Positions 10,131-19,203 of a stretch of 64,000 nucleotides of DNA are shown here, in pieces; the stretch's first letter is position 1, and each line of letters begins with the position of its first letter. A program made the translations under genes and the position numbers. The stretch is from Paramagnetospirillum magnetotacticum MS-1 (lineage in GTDB: Bacteria > Pseudomonadota > Alphaproteobacteria > Rhodospirillales > Magnetospirillaceae). The notes below the pieces were generated by a model. It made no database searches. It was not told where the DNA came from and saw nothing but the letters and a program-made list of their open reading frames with translations. The stretch covers positions 62,001 to 126,000 of the forward strand of contig NZ_JXSL01000022.1 of assembly GCF_000829825.1 (NCBI RefSeq), read 5' to 3'.

Positions 10131-10261
10131 TACCATGCCCCGATGAGATGGACACACCGGGGTATGGTTAGGCCCAAAGGGCCGCGTCGCTTATGCGGCG
10201 GAAGGCAAGGACGCACAGCGTCCGCCCGCCGTTTGAGGGCGATCATCGGGATCTGGTATAA
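10128..10261. repeat. Palindromic MITE-like element at the trpF 3' end
   Basis: A 134-bp block bounded by 19-bp imperfect inverted ends (10128-10146 and 10243-10261, 15 of 19 matching). Inside are further hairpins: GGCCC-AAA-GGGCC at 10171-10183 and GGACGC-ACA-GCGTCC at 10209-10223. A second copy of the left-end core in inverted form lies near 10157-10170. There is no open reading frame. The structure resembles a miniature inverted-repeat or REP-type element and may also end trpF transcription. Copy number elsewhere cannot be judged here. Confidence 0.6.
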
Positions 10262-10272
10262 GTCAGCGAATT

Positions 10273-10716
10273 CTAAGCCTCGGATGTGAGGAACAGGGTC
10301 CGTTCGGCGGCGCGGCGCTTGGTCAGGCCGGGCAGAGCCTTTTTCACGCCGTCCACCGTGGCCTTGTCCCATTTCAGGAACTCGTCTGCGGCGCCCGCAT
10401 TCAGCTTCTTGAGCAAAGTGGAACCGGCCAAGGCCCCCGCCCCCAGATTGAAGACGAAGTCGCACAGCGCGGCATATTGATTGTCGTTCAATGATGCCTT
10501 CACCGCCTTGATGACGCCCTCGCCCGCATGGGCCAGGTCAGCGGCCAGCAGCGCCTCGGCCTTGGCCTCGTCGATGACCATGCCATCGGTGACATTGGGA
10601 CCGGTATGGCCGTAACCGATGGTCAGCCTGCCCGCCGGGCATAGATAGGTCTTGAGGCGCAGGCCTTCCGAATCCTTGGTGAGGTCCAGACCAGCCTGAT
10701 TGATTGCTCTCGTCAC
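10273..10716 (-). CDS. Phage-type lysozyme (glycoside hydrolase 24)
   Basis: Muramidase of 147 residues related to phage endolysins. The catalytic layout E-x8-C-x5-T is seen in SEGLRLKTYLCPAGRLT followed by IGYGHTG; Cys in place of Asp is a known variant in this family. The second half has the conserved ALCDFVFNLG and RRAAERTLF motifs. There is no signal peptide, holin or other phage gene nearby. It is either a phage remnant taken over by the host or a cargo gene. The region between its start and the next gene (10717-10802) holds nothing recognisable. Confidence 0.88.
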   Translation of the reverse strand: MTRAINQAGLDLTKDSEGLRLKTYLCPAGRLTIGYGHTGPNVTDGMVIDEAKAEALLAADLAHAGEGVIKAVKASLNDNQYAALCDFVFNLGAGALAGSTLLKKLNAGAADEFLKWDKATVDGVKKALPGLTKRRAAERTLFLTSEA

Positions 10717-10802
10717 GACAGAGCCTCACATCGCAATATCCGCTAGGACGCACTTTGCAAGAACAAAGCAGGAATATCAATGCCGATTCTGTAGCTTTTT
10801 CG

Positions 10803-11125
10803 CTACTTGCAGATGGTGATGCCCGGCCCGGCCTCGGTACAGATGAGCTTGCGGTTGCCGAAGCGGGCCACGGATAGGCCGTCCATCTTCTGAATGATCA
10901 GTTTCTGCTCGCCGATCAGCCCCATCATGTTGCCCTGGCCGTCGCGGATGACGCTCATGGGCCGTCCGGCCAGTTTGGAATAGGCGACGCCCTCGCCGCC
11001 CTTGAGGATCACCGTCTCGCCCGCATCGGTACAAGACAGGGTTTCGCCCTGAGTGATGCACATGCCCGCCCGGGCGGCCCAGGGCAGCAGAACCGCCACC
11101 AGAAAAGCCGCCAGGACCTTCGGCA

Positions 11126-11126
<1 letters not shown>
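10803..11126 (-). CDS. Secreted protein of unknown function downstream of ccrM
   Basis: 107 residues with a clear signal peptide (cleavage about residue 20, AARA-GM). The mature part has four cysteines in two similar blocks, CITQGETLSCTDAGE near the start and LICTEAGPGITIC at the end, suggesting two disulfides. No family recognised. Its ATG shares one base with the ccrM stop codon, so it is translated from the ccrM message. Confidence 0.65.
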
Positions 11127-12313
<1,187 letters not shown>

Positions 12314-12315
12314 GG

Positions 12316-12921
12316 TTAGAACAGCACATATTGCGCCACGGGGGCGAAAGAGCGGCGGTGATGAGGGGTGGGGCCAAGGCGTTTTAACGCGTCGAGATGC
12401 TCCGCCGTGCCGTATCCGGCATTTCTCTCCCAGCCGAATTCGGGATGAGCCAGGGCCAGTTCGGCCATCAGGCCGTCACGCCGGACCTTGGCCACCACGG
12501 AAGCCGCCGCGATGGACAGCGAGATGCCATCGCCGCCCACCACACAGCGGATAGGGCAGGGCAGCCGGGGCGGCCGGTTGCCATCCACCAGGGCATGGCC
12601 GCATTCTCTGCCTAGGGCGTCATAGGCCCGGCGCATGGCGAGAAAGGTGGCCTGGAGAATATTCAGGCGGTCGATCTCGTCGACCGAGGCCTCGCCGAAG
12701 CCGATGGTGGCGGTAGCGGGGACCAGTTCGGCCAGTTCTTCTCGGTTGCGCTTGGACAGCTTCTTGGAATCATCCAGCCGGTCCAGCAGGGCCTTGGGCA
12801 GGCGCGCGGCGTCGAGGATCACGGCCGCCGCCACAACCGGCCCGGCCAAAGGCCCGCGGCCCACCTCGTCGATGCCGCAGACGATGCCCCCGATCTCAGA
12901 TTCCAGTGCCAGGTCCGGCAT
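12316..12921 (-). CDS. rnhB: Ribonuclease HII
   Basis: Removes ribonucleotides and RNA primers from RNA/DNA hybrids. The 201-residue protein has the active-site Asp-Glu pair in GIDEVGRGPLAGPVV (Asp18, Glu19), a further Asp in LVDGN and the late region ASVVAKVRRD. Two ATGs lie nine bases apart. GGAGGG directly abuts the first (12930) but is well spaced from the second (12921), which is preferred. The start overlaps the end of the antiporter gene by 26 bp. Confidence 0.94.
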   Translation of the reverse strand: MPDLALESEIGGIVCGIDEVGRGPLAGPVVAAAVILDAARLPKALLDRLDDSKKLSKRNREELAELVPATATIGFGEASVDEIDRLNILQATFLAMRRAYDALGRECGHALVDGNRPPRLPCPIRCVVGGDGISLSIAAASVVAKVRRDGLMAELALAHPEFGWERNAGYGTAEHLDALKRLGPTPHHRRSFAPVAQYVLF

Positions 12922-14188
12922 TGTGATCATCCCTCCAAGAGCCCCGCCGCACCAGGGTGCGGGCCCGCCGCGCGGTGCGGGCTTCGTCGCCGTAAAGCCG
13001 CGAGACCAATTCGCGGAACGAATGGACATGCACCGCCGCCACCCGATGCATGCGCCGCATGGTGAACAGCCAGAAGGGCGACAACACCAGGGACAGCACG
13101 GTGACCGCCACCACCAGCTTGGTCTCCTGGGCGCTGATCAGCTTAACCGCCTTGCCGGTATCGGCCAGCAAAAACGAGAACTCGCCGATCTGGGCCAGGG
13201 CCACCCCGGCCAGGAAAGCGCTGGGCCAGTCCTGACGCGCCAGACGCAGCGCGGCGACGTTCAGCGCCGTCTTGAACAGCGTCACCATGGCTAAAAGAGT
13301 GAGAACGGTGCCCAGATTCTTCCAGATGAACTTGAAATCAAGCAGCAACCCGATGGACAGGAAGAACACCATCAACAGCACGCTGCCGATGGGCTGGGCG
13401 CGCTTCAAGAGCATGTCGCGCTGGGCGGAATTGCCCAGCACCACGCCGCCCAGAAAGGCGCCATAGGCGGGCGACAGGTCCAGCACCCCGGAAATGGCCG
13501 CCGTGCCAAAGCACCAGGCCAGGGAGGAAAGGGTGGCCAGATCGGAATCCCGCGACAGCCGCGAGGTCAGCGGCAGGTCGATACGGCGCTTGGACAGCCA
13601 CCAGAACAGCAGCACCAGGAACAGCACGGACAGGATCACGCGGGCCAGATCGGCGGGCAGCAACACCTTGGTCTCGAAGGATTCCAGCACCAGCATCATG
13701 GGGACCACCGCCATGTCCTGGGCAATCAGGATGCCCAGCGTGGTGCGCCCCACCGGCGTTTCCAACTCGCCCGAGGATTCCAGCACCTTGATCACCACGG
13801 CGGTGGACGACACCGCCACGGCGCAGCCCAGCACCACCGCCAGCCCCAGGCTCCAGCCCAAACCGTGGCGCAGCAGCAGCGCCGTGCCGATGGAGCCCGC
13901 GATCTGCAAAACGGTGGTGAAGACCGCCGTCTTCCACACTTCGAGAAAACGGATGATGTCCAGCTTCATGCCGATGACGAAGAGCAGCATCAGCACGCCG
14001 AACTCGGCCAGGGTGGCCACGGCGTCGCGGTTGCTCACCAGCCCGAAGCCGCTGGGGCCCAGCACCACCCCGGCCAGGATATAGCCGACGATGGCCGGTT
14101 GCTTGAGGCGCGTCATCAGCCCGCCGCACAGAACGGCGGCCAGGGCGACGATGGCGGCATAGGTCAGTTCGGGATGATGCAGGTCCAT
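12896..14188 (-). CDS. CPA2-family cation/proton antiporter
   Basis: Integral membrane protein of 430 residues with about 12 hydrophobic helices, related to KefB/KefC and YbaL. Conserved stretches include the first-helix region LKQPAIVGYILAGVVLGPSG, a SSTAVV motif in the transport core, GILIAQDMAVVPMML with the ion-binding Asp, and AQIGEFSFLLAD. The cytoplasmic NAD-binding TrkA-N domain of KefB/C is missing; after the last helix only about 55 basic residues remain. The exchanged cation cannot be told from sequence. It overlaps rnhB. Confidence 0.88.
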   Translation of the reverse strand: MDLHHPELTYAAIVALAAVLCGGLMTRLKQPAIVGYILAGVVLGPSGFGLVSNRDAVATLAEFGVLMLLFVIGMKLDIIRFLEVWKTAVFTTVLQIAGSIGTALLLRHGLGWSLGLAVVLGCAVAVSSTAVVIKVLESSGELETPVGRTTLGILIAQDMAVVPMMLVLESFETKVLLPADLARVILSVLFLVLLFWWLSKRRIDLPLTSRLSRDSDLATLSSLAWCFGTAAISGVLDLSPAYGAFLGGVVLGNSAQRDMLLKRAQPIGSVLLMVFFLSIGLLLDFKFIWKNLGTVLTLLAMVTLFKTALNVAALRLARQDWPSAFLAGVALAQIGEFSFLLADTGKAVKLISAQETKLVVAVTVLSLVLSPFWLFTMRRMHRVAAVHVHSFRELVSRLYGDEARTARRARTLVRRGSWRDDHNAGPGTGI

Positions 14189-14431
14189 GGCACGTTCTTA
14201 ACACGAAGGCAGCCCACGGTCTAAAGTGCGGATGTGGCAAGAGTGAGGCGGCTGGAGGGGGGCGGAAAATCATCGGGACGGAAATGGGGATAAGCGATCG
14301 GTGGCCGAATCCCACCTGACGCCACCCCCTTGGGTGGGAAGAATCTTGCCGCAACGCAGCATCCGGCATGGCGCGACCCCGCAAACCCCCTGATTTACCA
14401 ATGCAATTCAGCGTGTTGGCCTCGCCGGTTT

Positions 14432-14466
14432 GAGTCCTTGACACGGGTGGGTCCAGACCTTATGGT
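14432..14466 (+). promoter_or_regulatory. Candidate promoter of the F0 ATP synthase operon
   Basis: TTGACA (14438-14443) and TATGGT (14461-14466), 17 bp apart, lie about 50 bp before atpI. A GANTC site (14432-14436) abuts the -35 element. Two more occur at 14307-14311 and 14341-14345 in the same 330-bp gap (14189-14518), which otherwise holds no gene. Confidence 0.6.
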
Positions 14467-14518
14467 GCCCGCGCTTTTGGCACCAAAGCGCCAGAAGGGG
14501 GATTTCGAGGACTGACCT

Positions 14519-14887
14519 ATGGCTGACCACGAGACGCCCCCGTCTTTCGATGACCTCGACGCCCGTCTGCGCGCTGCGCGCGCCAGGGAGGAAGAGGACT
14601 CGGGCCGCGGACCGGAACGGCGTGGAACGCCCTCCGGAATGGGTCTGGGGATGCGCATCGGCGTCGAATTGGTGACAAGCGTGCTGGTGGGGACCGGCAT
14701 CGGTTGGGCGTTGGACGCCTGGCTGAAGACCGCCCCCTGGCTGATGGTGGTTTTCCTGCTCCTTGGCGGAGCGGCCGGCGTCTTGAATGTGTACCGCCTG
14801 ATGCGCGGCATGGACGAGACGGTGGGCCTGGGCCAGGCGCAGCGGAGAGCCGAACGGGCCGGAGAGAATCCGGCGAAGGACCATTAA
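14519..14887 (+). CDS. atpI: ATP synthase protein I (AtpI/AtpZ-like)
   Basis: 122-residue membrane protein at the head of the F0 operon. The N-terminus is polar and Arg/Glu-rich; two membrane helices follow (about 46-63 and 71-90) with the family motif GTGIGWALDAWLKT. Members of this family help assemble the c-ring or aid Mg2+ handling. First gene after the candidate promoter, 13 bp before atpB. Confidence 0.88.
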   Translation: MADHETPPSFDDLDARLRAARAREEEDSGRGPERRGTPSGMGLGMRIGVELVTSVLVGTGIGWALDAWLKTAPWLMVVFLLLGGAAGVLNVYRLMRGMDETVGLGQAQRRAERAGENPAKDH

Positions 14888-14900
14888 GAGAGGCAATGCG

Positions 14901-15644
14901 GTGGCTAATCCGATCGAGCAGTTCAAGATCCAGCCGTTGGTTCCCCTCAAGGTGGGGAGCGTGGACATTTCGTTCACCAATTCCTCCGCCATGATGGTGC
15001 TGTCCATCTGCCTGATCACCCTGTTCCTGACTCTGTCGGTCCGGTCCCGCGCCCTGGTGCCCGGCCGCTGGCAGTCCATGGCCGAGGTGTTCTACGAATT
15101 CATCGCCGGAATGCTGCGCGACAATGTGGGCCAGGAAGGGCGGAAGTACTTCCCCTTCATCTTCTCGCTGTTCATGTTCGTGCTGTTCGGCAACCTGCTG
15201 GGCATGATGCCCATTCCGGTGATCGGCTTTACCTATACCAGCCATGTGATCGTCACCTTCGCCATGGCCCTGGTGGTGTTCGTGGGCGTCACGGTGATCG
15301 GCTTCGCCCGTCACGGCACCCATTATCTGCGCATGTTCTTCCCGCACGGCGCGCCCATCGCGACGGCGGTCATCCTGATCCCCATCGAGCTGATCTCGTA
15401 TTTCTCGCGTCCCTTCAGCCTCGCCGTCCGTCTCTTCGCCAACATGACCGTGGGTCACATCATCCTCAAGGTCATGGGCGGTTTCGTGGTGTCGCTGGGC
15501 GCGTTCTACCTGATCCCGGGCGTTGTTCCCTTCGCCTTCCTGTCGGCCATCACGGTGCTGGAATTCGGTATCGCGCTGCTGCAGGCCTATGTGTTCACCA
15601 TCCTCTCCTGCATCTATCTGCACGACGCCATCCACATGCACTAA
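14901..15644 (+). CDS. atpB: ATP synthase F0 subunit a
   Basis: 247-residue proton-channel subunit. It has the essential Arg in the membrane motif SLAVRLFANMTVGH and the GNLLGMMP segment. The start is GTG (giving MANPIEQF), placed after a weak AGAGAGG-like site. Functions with the c-ring to convert proton flow into rotation. Second gene of the operon. Confidence 0.97.
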   Translation: MANPIEQFKIQPLVPLKVGSVDISFTNSSAMMVLSICLITLFLTLSVRSRALVPGRWQSMAEVFYEFIAGMLRDNVGQEGRKYFPFIFSLFMFVLFGNLLGMMPIPVIGFTYTSHVIVTFAMALVVFVGVTVIGFARHGTHYLRMFFPHGAPIATAVILIPIELISYFSRPFSLAVRLFANMTVGHIILKVMGGFVVSLGAFYLIPGVVPFAFLSAITVLEFGIALLQAYVFTILSCIYLHDAIHMH

Positions 15645-15724
15645 GGTGGTCGGCCGGGCGGTTTGCCGGTTGGGTTACGTTTCAAGTTTCATCTGTTCCG
15701 TTTTGTCCTGAAGGAGTTGAGTAA

Positions 15725-15949
15725 ATGGAAGCGAGCGCTGCTAAGTTCATCGGTGCCGGTCTGGCTGCCATCGGCATGATCGGTTCGGGTATCGGCGTGG
15801 GCAACATCTGGGCGAACCTGATCGCCACCGTCGGCCGCAACCCCTCCGCCAAGGCCAATGTCGAGCTGTACGGCTGGATCGGCTTCGCGGTGACCGAGGC
15901 CATCGCGCTGTTCGCCCTGGTCGTCGCCCTGATGGTTCTCTTCGCCTAA
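15725..15949 (+). CDS. atpE: ATP synthase F0 subunit c
   Basis: 74-residue c-ring proteolipid: two helices joined by the polar loop GRNPS (37-41). The proton-binding carboxylate is Glu58 (FAVTEAIALF) and the first helix has the packing motif GSGIGVG. An AAGGAG site lies 9 bp before the ATG. The 80-bp gap from atpB and the strong ribosome site fit the higher output needed for subunit c. Confidence 0.97.
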   Translation: MEASAAKFIGAGLAAIGMIGSGIGVGNIWANLIATVGRNPSAKANVELYGWIGFAVTEAIALFALVVALMVLFA

Positions 15950-16072
15950 TCGCGAAGAACTCTCCTTACGGAACGGTAGGGTCCGCGGCAAGGTGCTGTA
16001 ACAGCGTCTTGCCGCGGTTCACCGGCCGCTCCGCCCAGTTTTTTCGGGCCTTCCCCGTTTGGGAGCTTTGGG

Positions 16073-16567
16073 ATGCCTCAATTCGATCCCACCTTCTTCG
16101 CGCCGCAGCTGTTCTGGCTGGCGCTCACCTTCGTCACCTTGTACTTCGTGATGTCGACGGTGGCCCTGCCCAAGATCGGTGCCGTTCTCGACGAGCGTCA
16201 GCGCAAGATCGACGACAACCTCGACAAGGCCGCTCAGTTGAAGGCCGAAGCCGAGGCCGCCGTGGCCGCCTATGAAAAGGCCCTGGCCGAATCCCGCGCC
16301 CACGCCCAGTCGGTGATCAAGGAAGCCTCGGACCGCCTGGCGGCCGAAGCCGAGACCCGCAATCGCGAGCTTGCCGCCCGTCTGGCCGATCAGGTCAAGG
16401 CTGGCGAGGCCCGCATCGCCGAGGCCAAGGACAAGGCCCTGGCCAATGTCCGCGACGTCGCCATCGACGTTGCCGGCGCGACCATCGCCCGTCTGGTGGG
16501 CAGCCCCGCCGACAATGCCCGGCTGGAAGCCGCCGTCGCTAGCGCCCTCAAGGAGCACGGCAAATGA
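16073..16567 (+). CDS. atpG: ATP synthase F0 subunit b'
   Basis: 164-residue peripheral-stalk subunit. One N-terminal membrane helix (about 11-30) is followed by a long Ala/Glu/Lys coiled coil. The pair b'-b in place of a b homodimer is typical of photosynthetic and many other alphaproteobacteria. The stop overlaps the start of subunit b by 4 bp. Confidence 0.93.
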   Translation: MPQFDPTFFAPQLFWLALTFVTLYFVMSTVALPKIGAVLDERQRKIDDNLDKAAQLKAEAEAAVAAYEKALAESRAHAQSVIKEASDRLAAEAETRNRELAARLADQVKAGEARIAEAKDKALANVRDVAIDVAGATIARLVGSPADNARLEAAVASALKEHGK

Positions 16568-17100
16568 TTTCCGTCGCTTACGCCGCCGACGCCGCCCACG
16601 CCGCCGCCCACGGCGCCTTCTACACCGAACCCCACTTCTGGGTCGACGTGGCCTTCATCCTGGTGGTGGCCCTGGCTTTCAAGCCGGTGTCGCGCGCCAT
16701 CGCCGCCGCCCTGGACGCCCGCTCGGCCAAGATCAAGTCCCGTCTCGACGAGGCCCACAAGCTGCGCGAGGAGGCCCAGGAAATGCTGGCCACCTATCAG
16801 CGCAAGCAGCGTGACGCCATGAAGGAAGCCGAAGAGATCATCGCCCATGCCAAGGCCGAGGCCGAGCGCCTTGCCAAGCAGGCGGCCAAGGATCTCGAAG
16901 CCTCCATGAAGCGCCGCGAACAGATGGCCATGGACCGTATCGCCCAGGCTGAAGCCCAGGCGGTGCGTGAAGTCCAGAACCTGGCCGTGGATGTCGCCAT
17001 CGGCGCCGCCCAGAAGGTCATCGGCGAAAGCCTGTCGGCCGCCCAGACCGGCGCGCTGCTCGACAACGCCATCAAGGATCTGCCGGGCAAGCTGCACTAG
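16564..17100 (+). CDS. atpF: ATP synthase F0 subunit b
   Basis: 178-residue stalk subunit. An Ala/His-rich N-terminus precedes the membrane helix (about 26-42), then an amphipathic coiled coil ends in a conserved delta-binding region ([14 protein letters not shown]). Last gene of the operon; a strong terminator follows 24 bp later. The F1 genes are elsewhere, as usual in this class. Confidence 0.95.
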   Translation: MISVAYAADAAHAAAHGAFYTEPHFWVDVAFILVVALAFKPVSRAIAAALDARSAKIKSRLDEAHKLREEAQEMLATYQRKQRDAMKEAEEIIAHAKAEAERLAKQAAKDLEASMKRREQMAMDRIAQAEAQAVREVQNLAVDVAIGAAQKVIGESLSAAQTGALLDNAIKDLPGKLH

Positions 17101-17123
17101 CCCGCCCGATCCGGACCAAACAG

Positions 17124-17157
17124 AACCCCCGCTGGGCGACCGGCGGGGGTTTTTGTT
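17124..17157 (+). terminator. Rho-independent terminator of the atp F0 operon
   Basis: Perfect 9-bp stem (AACCCCCGC, 17124-17132, with GCGGGGGTT, 17143-17151), a 10-nt loop and a T-rich tail. Confidence 0.9.
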
Positions 17158-17175
17158 TGGCTGGCCGGGAATTCT

Positions 17176-17277
17176 TCACCACGACGGCACGAAGGAGAGG
17201 GAAGAAAAAGGAAGGAGAAAAGGACAGAAGATTATCCCTTCTTCATGCTCCTTCCCGCCTTCATGCCTTCGTGGTGA
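17176..17277. repeat. Inverted repeat between atpF and the pirin gene
   Basis: Arms 17176-17195 and 17258-17277 match at 18 of 20 positions as inverted copies. Inside, GGAAGGAG near 17211 can pair with CTCCTTCC near 17248. The arms carry the CACGA-ggCACGAAGG wording that is common in dispersed bacterial repeats. No coding potential. Confidence 0.6.
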
Positions 17278-17286
17278 GCAGAGGCC

Positions 17287-17988
17287 TCACCCCAGATCGA
17301 ACAGAAGGAACTCGGCCCCGCTTTCCGAAGACAGGGCCAGCTTTGCCTCGTCCTCGATGGCCGCGCCGTCGCCGGCCGCCAGGACTTGACCATTGATCAC
17401 CAAGGTCCCTGCCACCACCTGAATCCAGGCGCCGCGGCCGTCCGCCAGATGGTGGGTAAGAGTGTGGCCGGGGCTGAGGATGCTGGCATAGATGGCCACA
17501 TCCTGGTGCAGGATCAGCGAACCGTCGCGCCCATGGCGCGAGGCGATCAGGCGCAGATTGTCGCGCTTGGATTCATCGTTGAAGACGGCCTGACTGTAGC
17601 CGGGGGTCAGCCGTTGCGCCTCCGGCAGTATCCAGATCTGCAAAAGGTGCAGGGTCTGGTCCGAAAGCGGATTCATTTCCGAGTGACGGATCCCGGTTCC
17701 GGCGGTCATGGCCTGGACCTCGCCGCGCCGGGTCAGGCTATGCGCGCCCGTGCTGTCCTTATGCTCGACGGTGCCGTTGATCACATAGGTCAGGATCTCC
17801 ATGTCGCGGTGGGGATGGGTGTCGAACCCGGTTTCGGGGGCCACCCAATCCTCGTTGATCACCCGAAGGGCCCGGAAACCCATATGGGCCGGATCGAAAT
17901 AGTCGGCGAAAGAAAAGGTATGGCGGCTGTCCAGCCAGCCGTGATTGGCGTGGCCGCGTTGGGCGGCGGGGCGCAGATGAAGGGTCAT
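17287..17988 (-). CDS. Pirin family protein
   Basis: 233-residue bicupin. The N-terminal cupin holds the metal ligands (His in THPHRDMEI, then His in GTVEHKD, and the later HSEMN motif). Family members include quercetin 2,3-dioxygenase (YhhW) and regulators; the substrate is not evident. The ATG at 17988 has AGGAG 7 bp upstream and starts MTLHLRPA; longer in-frame starts are not needed. An inverted pair TAGCAA (18053-18058) and TTGCTA (18075-18080) in its upstream region could be a regulator site. Confidence 0.9.
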   Translation of the reverse strand: MTLHLRPAAQRGHANHGWLDSRHTFSFADYFDPAHMGFRALRVINEDWVAPETGFDTHPHRDMEILTYVINGTVEHKDSTGAHSLTRRGEVQAMTAGTGIRHSEMNPLSDQTLHLLQIWILPEAQRLTPGYSQAVFNDESKRDNLRLIASRHGRDGSLILHQDVAIYASILSPGHTLTHHLADGRGAWIQVVAGTLVINGQVLAAGDGAAIEDEAKLALSSESGAEFLLFDLG

Positions 17989-18110
17989 CTCACATCTCCT
18001 GTTGGTTTGTTCCCATGCCCAACAGATAGGCTGCTGGAGAAAATTCAACAATTAGCAATGACGTAACAATACTGTTGCTATTGGCGCAACCATCATATCA
18101 CGCTGCGGCA

Positions 18111-18160
18111 TTGACTCCCGCGCCTCCCTCTCGCTATAAACTGAACTGAACGGTTTAGTT
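18111..18160 (+). promoter_or_regulatory. Promoter and palindromic operator of the efflux operon
   Basis: TTGACT (18111-18116) and TATAAA (18135-18140) with an 18-bp spacer. The palindrome AACTGAAC-G-GTTTAGTT (18144-18160, seven of eight pairs) covers the expected transcription start, the usual place for a TetR-type repressor. No regulator gene is adjacent. Confidence 0.7.
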
Positions 18161-18171
18161 TCGGACATGCC

Positions 18172-19203
18172 ATGAAAAAGCCCATCGCCATTGCTGCCGC
18201 CTTGATCGTCGCCTCCATCGGGGGGTGGAGCCTGCTTCGCTGGTCCCAGGACTGGCGCTGGCAGGAATCCACCGACGACGCCTATGTGGATGGCGACATT
18301 ACCGCCATCTCACCCAAAGTGGCGGGACATGTGGTCGAGCTTGCCGCCCGCGACAACCGAATGGTGGCCAAGGGTGATGTGCTGGTCCGTATCGATGAGC
18401 GCGATTACCGGGCCCGTCTGGACGAGGCGGCGGGGCAGGTCAAGGCCCGCCTGGCCCAACTGGTGCAGATCGACGACCGGGTCGCCGTGCAGGAATCGGT
18501 GATCGCCCAGTCGGGGGCCTCGATTTCCGCCGCAAAGGCTGAAGTGGTGCGCGCCACCGCCGATTTCGAACGGTCGCGCAAGCTGGTGCGCGAGGATTAT
18601 GTCAGCCGCCAGCGCTTCGACATATCCCAGGCCGACGCAGCCCGCGCCGCGGCGGGGCTTACCGGTTCGGGCGCCCAATTGCAGGGCGCTCGGCGGCAAT
18701 TATCGGTACTGGCCTCCGAACACAATGTGGCCCTGGCCCAGTTGGAGCAGGCCAAGGCCGCATTGATACTGGCCGAGACAGAGTTGGAAGCCACCGTCAT
18801 CCGCTCTCCCGTGGATGGGGTGATCGGCAACCGCGCGGTGCGGGACGGCCAATATGTGCGTCCCGGCCAGATGCTGCTGGCCGTGGTACCTCTGGGCAAT
18901 GTCTGGATCGACGCCAATTTCAAGGAAACCCAGATCGGCCGCATGAAGCCCGGCAACCGGGCGGAGATCAAGGTCGATGCCTTTCCCGGCGCGGTGATCA
19001 CCGGTACGGTGGACAGCTTCGCCCCGGCTTCGGGCGCCAAGTTCAGCCTGTTGCCGCCTGAAAACGCCACCGGCAATTTCACCAAGGTGGTCCAGCGCAT
19101 TCCGGTGCGCATCCGGGTCGATCCCGACAGCCCCCTGGCCGGACAGTTGCGGCCCGGCCTGTCGGTGGTGGTCAAGGTGGATACGCGGGACGAGGGGAAA
19201 TGA
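18172..19203 (+). CDS. HlyD/EmrA family efflux periplasmic adaptor
   Basis: 343-residue membrane fusion protein: one N-terminal membrane anchor (about 5-22), a biotinyl-lipoyl domain starting STDDAYVDGDITAISPKVAGHV, a helical hairpin (about 85-195) and a beta-barrel domain. Links the inner membrane pump to an outer membrane channel. Its stop overlaps the start of the pump gene by 4 bp. The promoter and operator described just upstream suggest drug-inducible expression. Confidence 0.92.
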   Translation: MKKPIAIAAALIVASIGGWSLLRWSQDWRWQESTDDAYVDGDITAISPKVAGHVVELAARDNRMVAKGDVLVRIDERDYRARLDEAAGQVKARLAQLVQIDDRVAVQESVIAQSGASISAAKAEVVRATADFERSRKLVREDYVSRQRFDISQADAARAAAGLTGSGAQLQGARRQLSVLASEHNVALAQLEQAKAALILAETELEATVIRSPVDGVIGNRAVRDGQYVRPGQMLLAVVPLGNVWIDANFKETQIGRMKPGNRAEIKVDAFPGAVITGTVDSFAPASGAKFSLLPPENATGNFTKVVQRIPVRIRVDPDSPLAGQLRPGLSVVVKVDTRDEGK

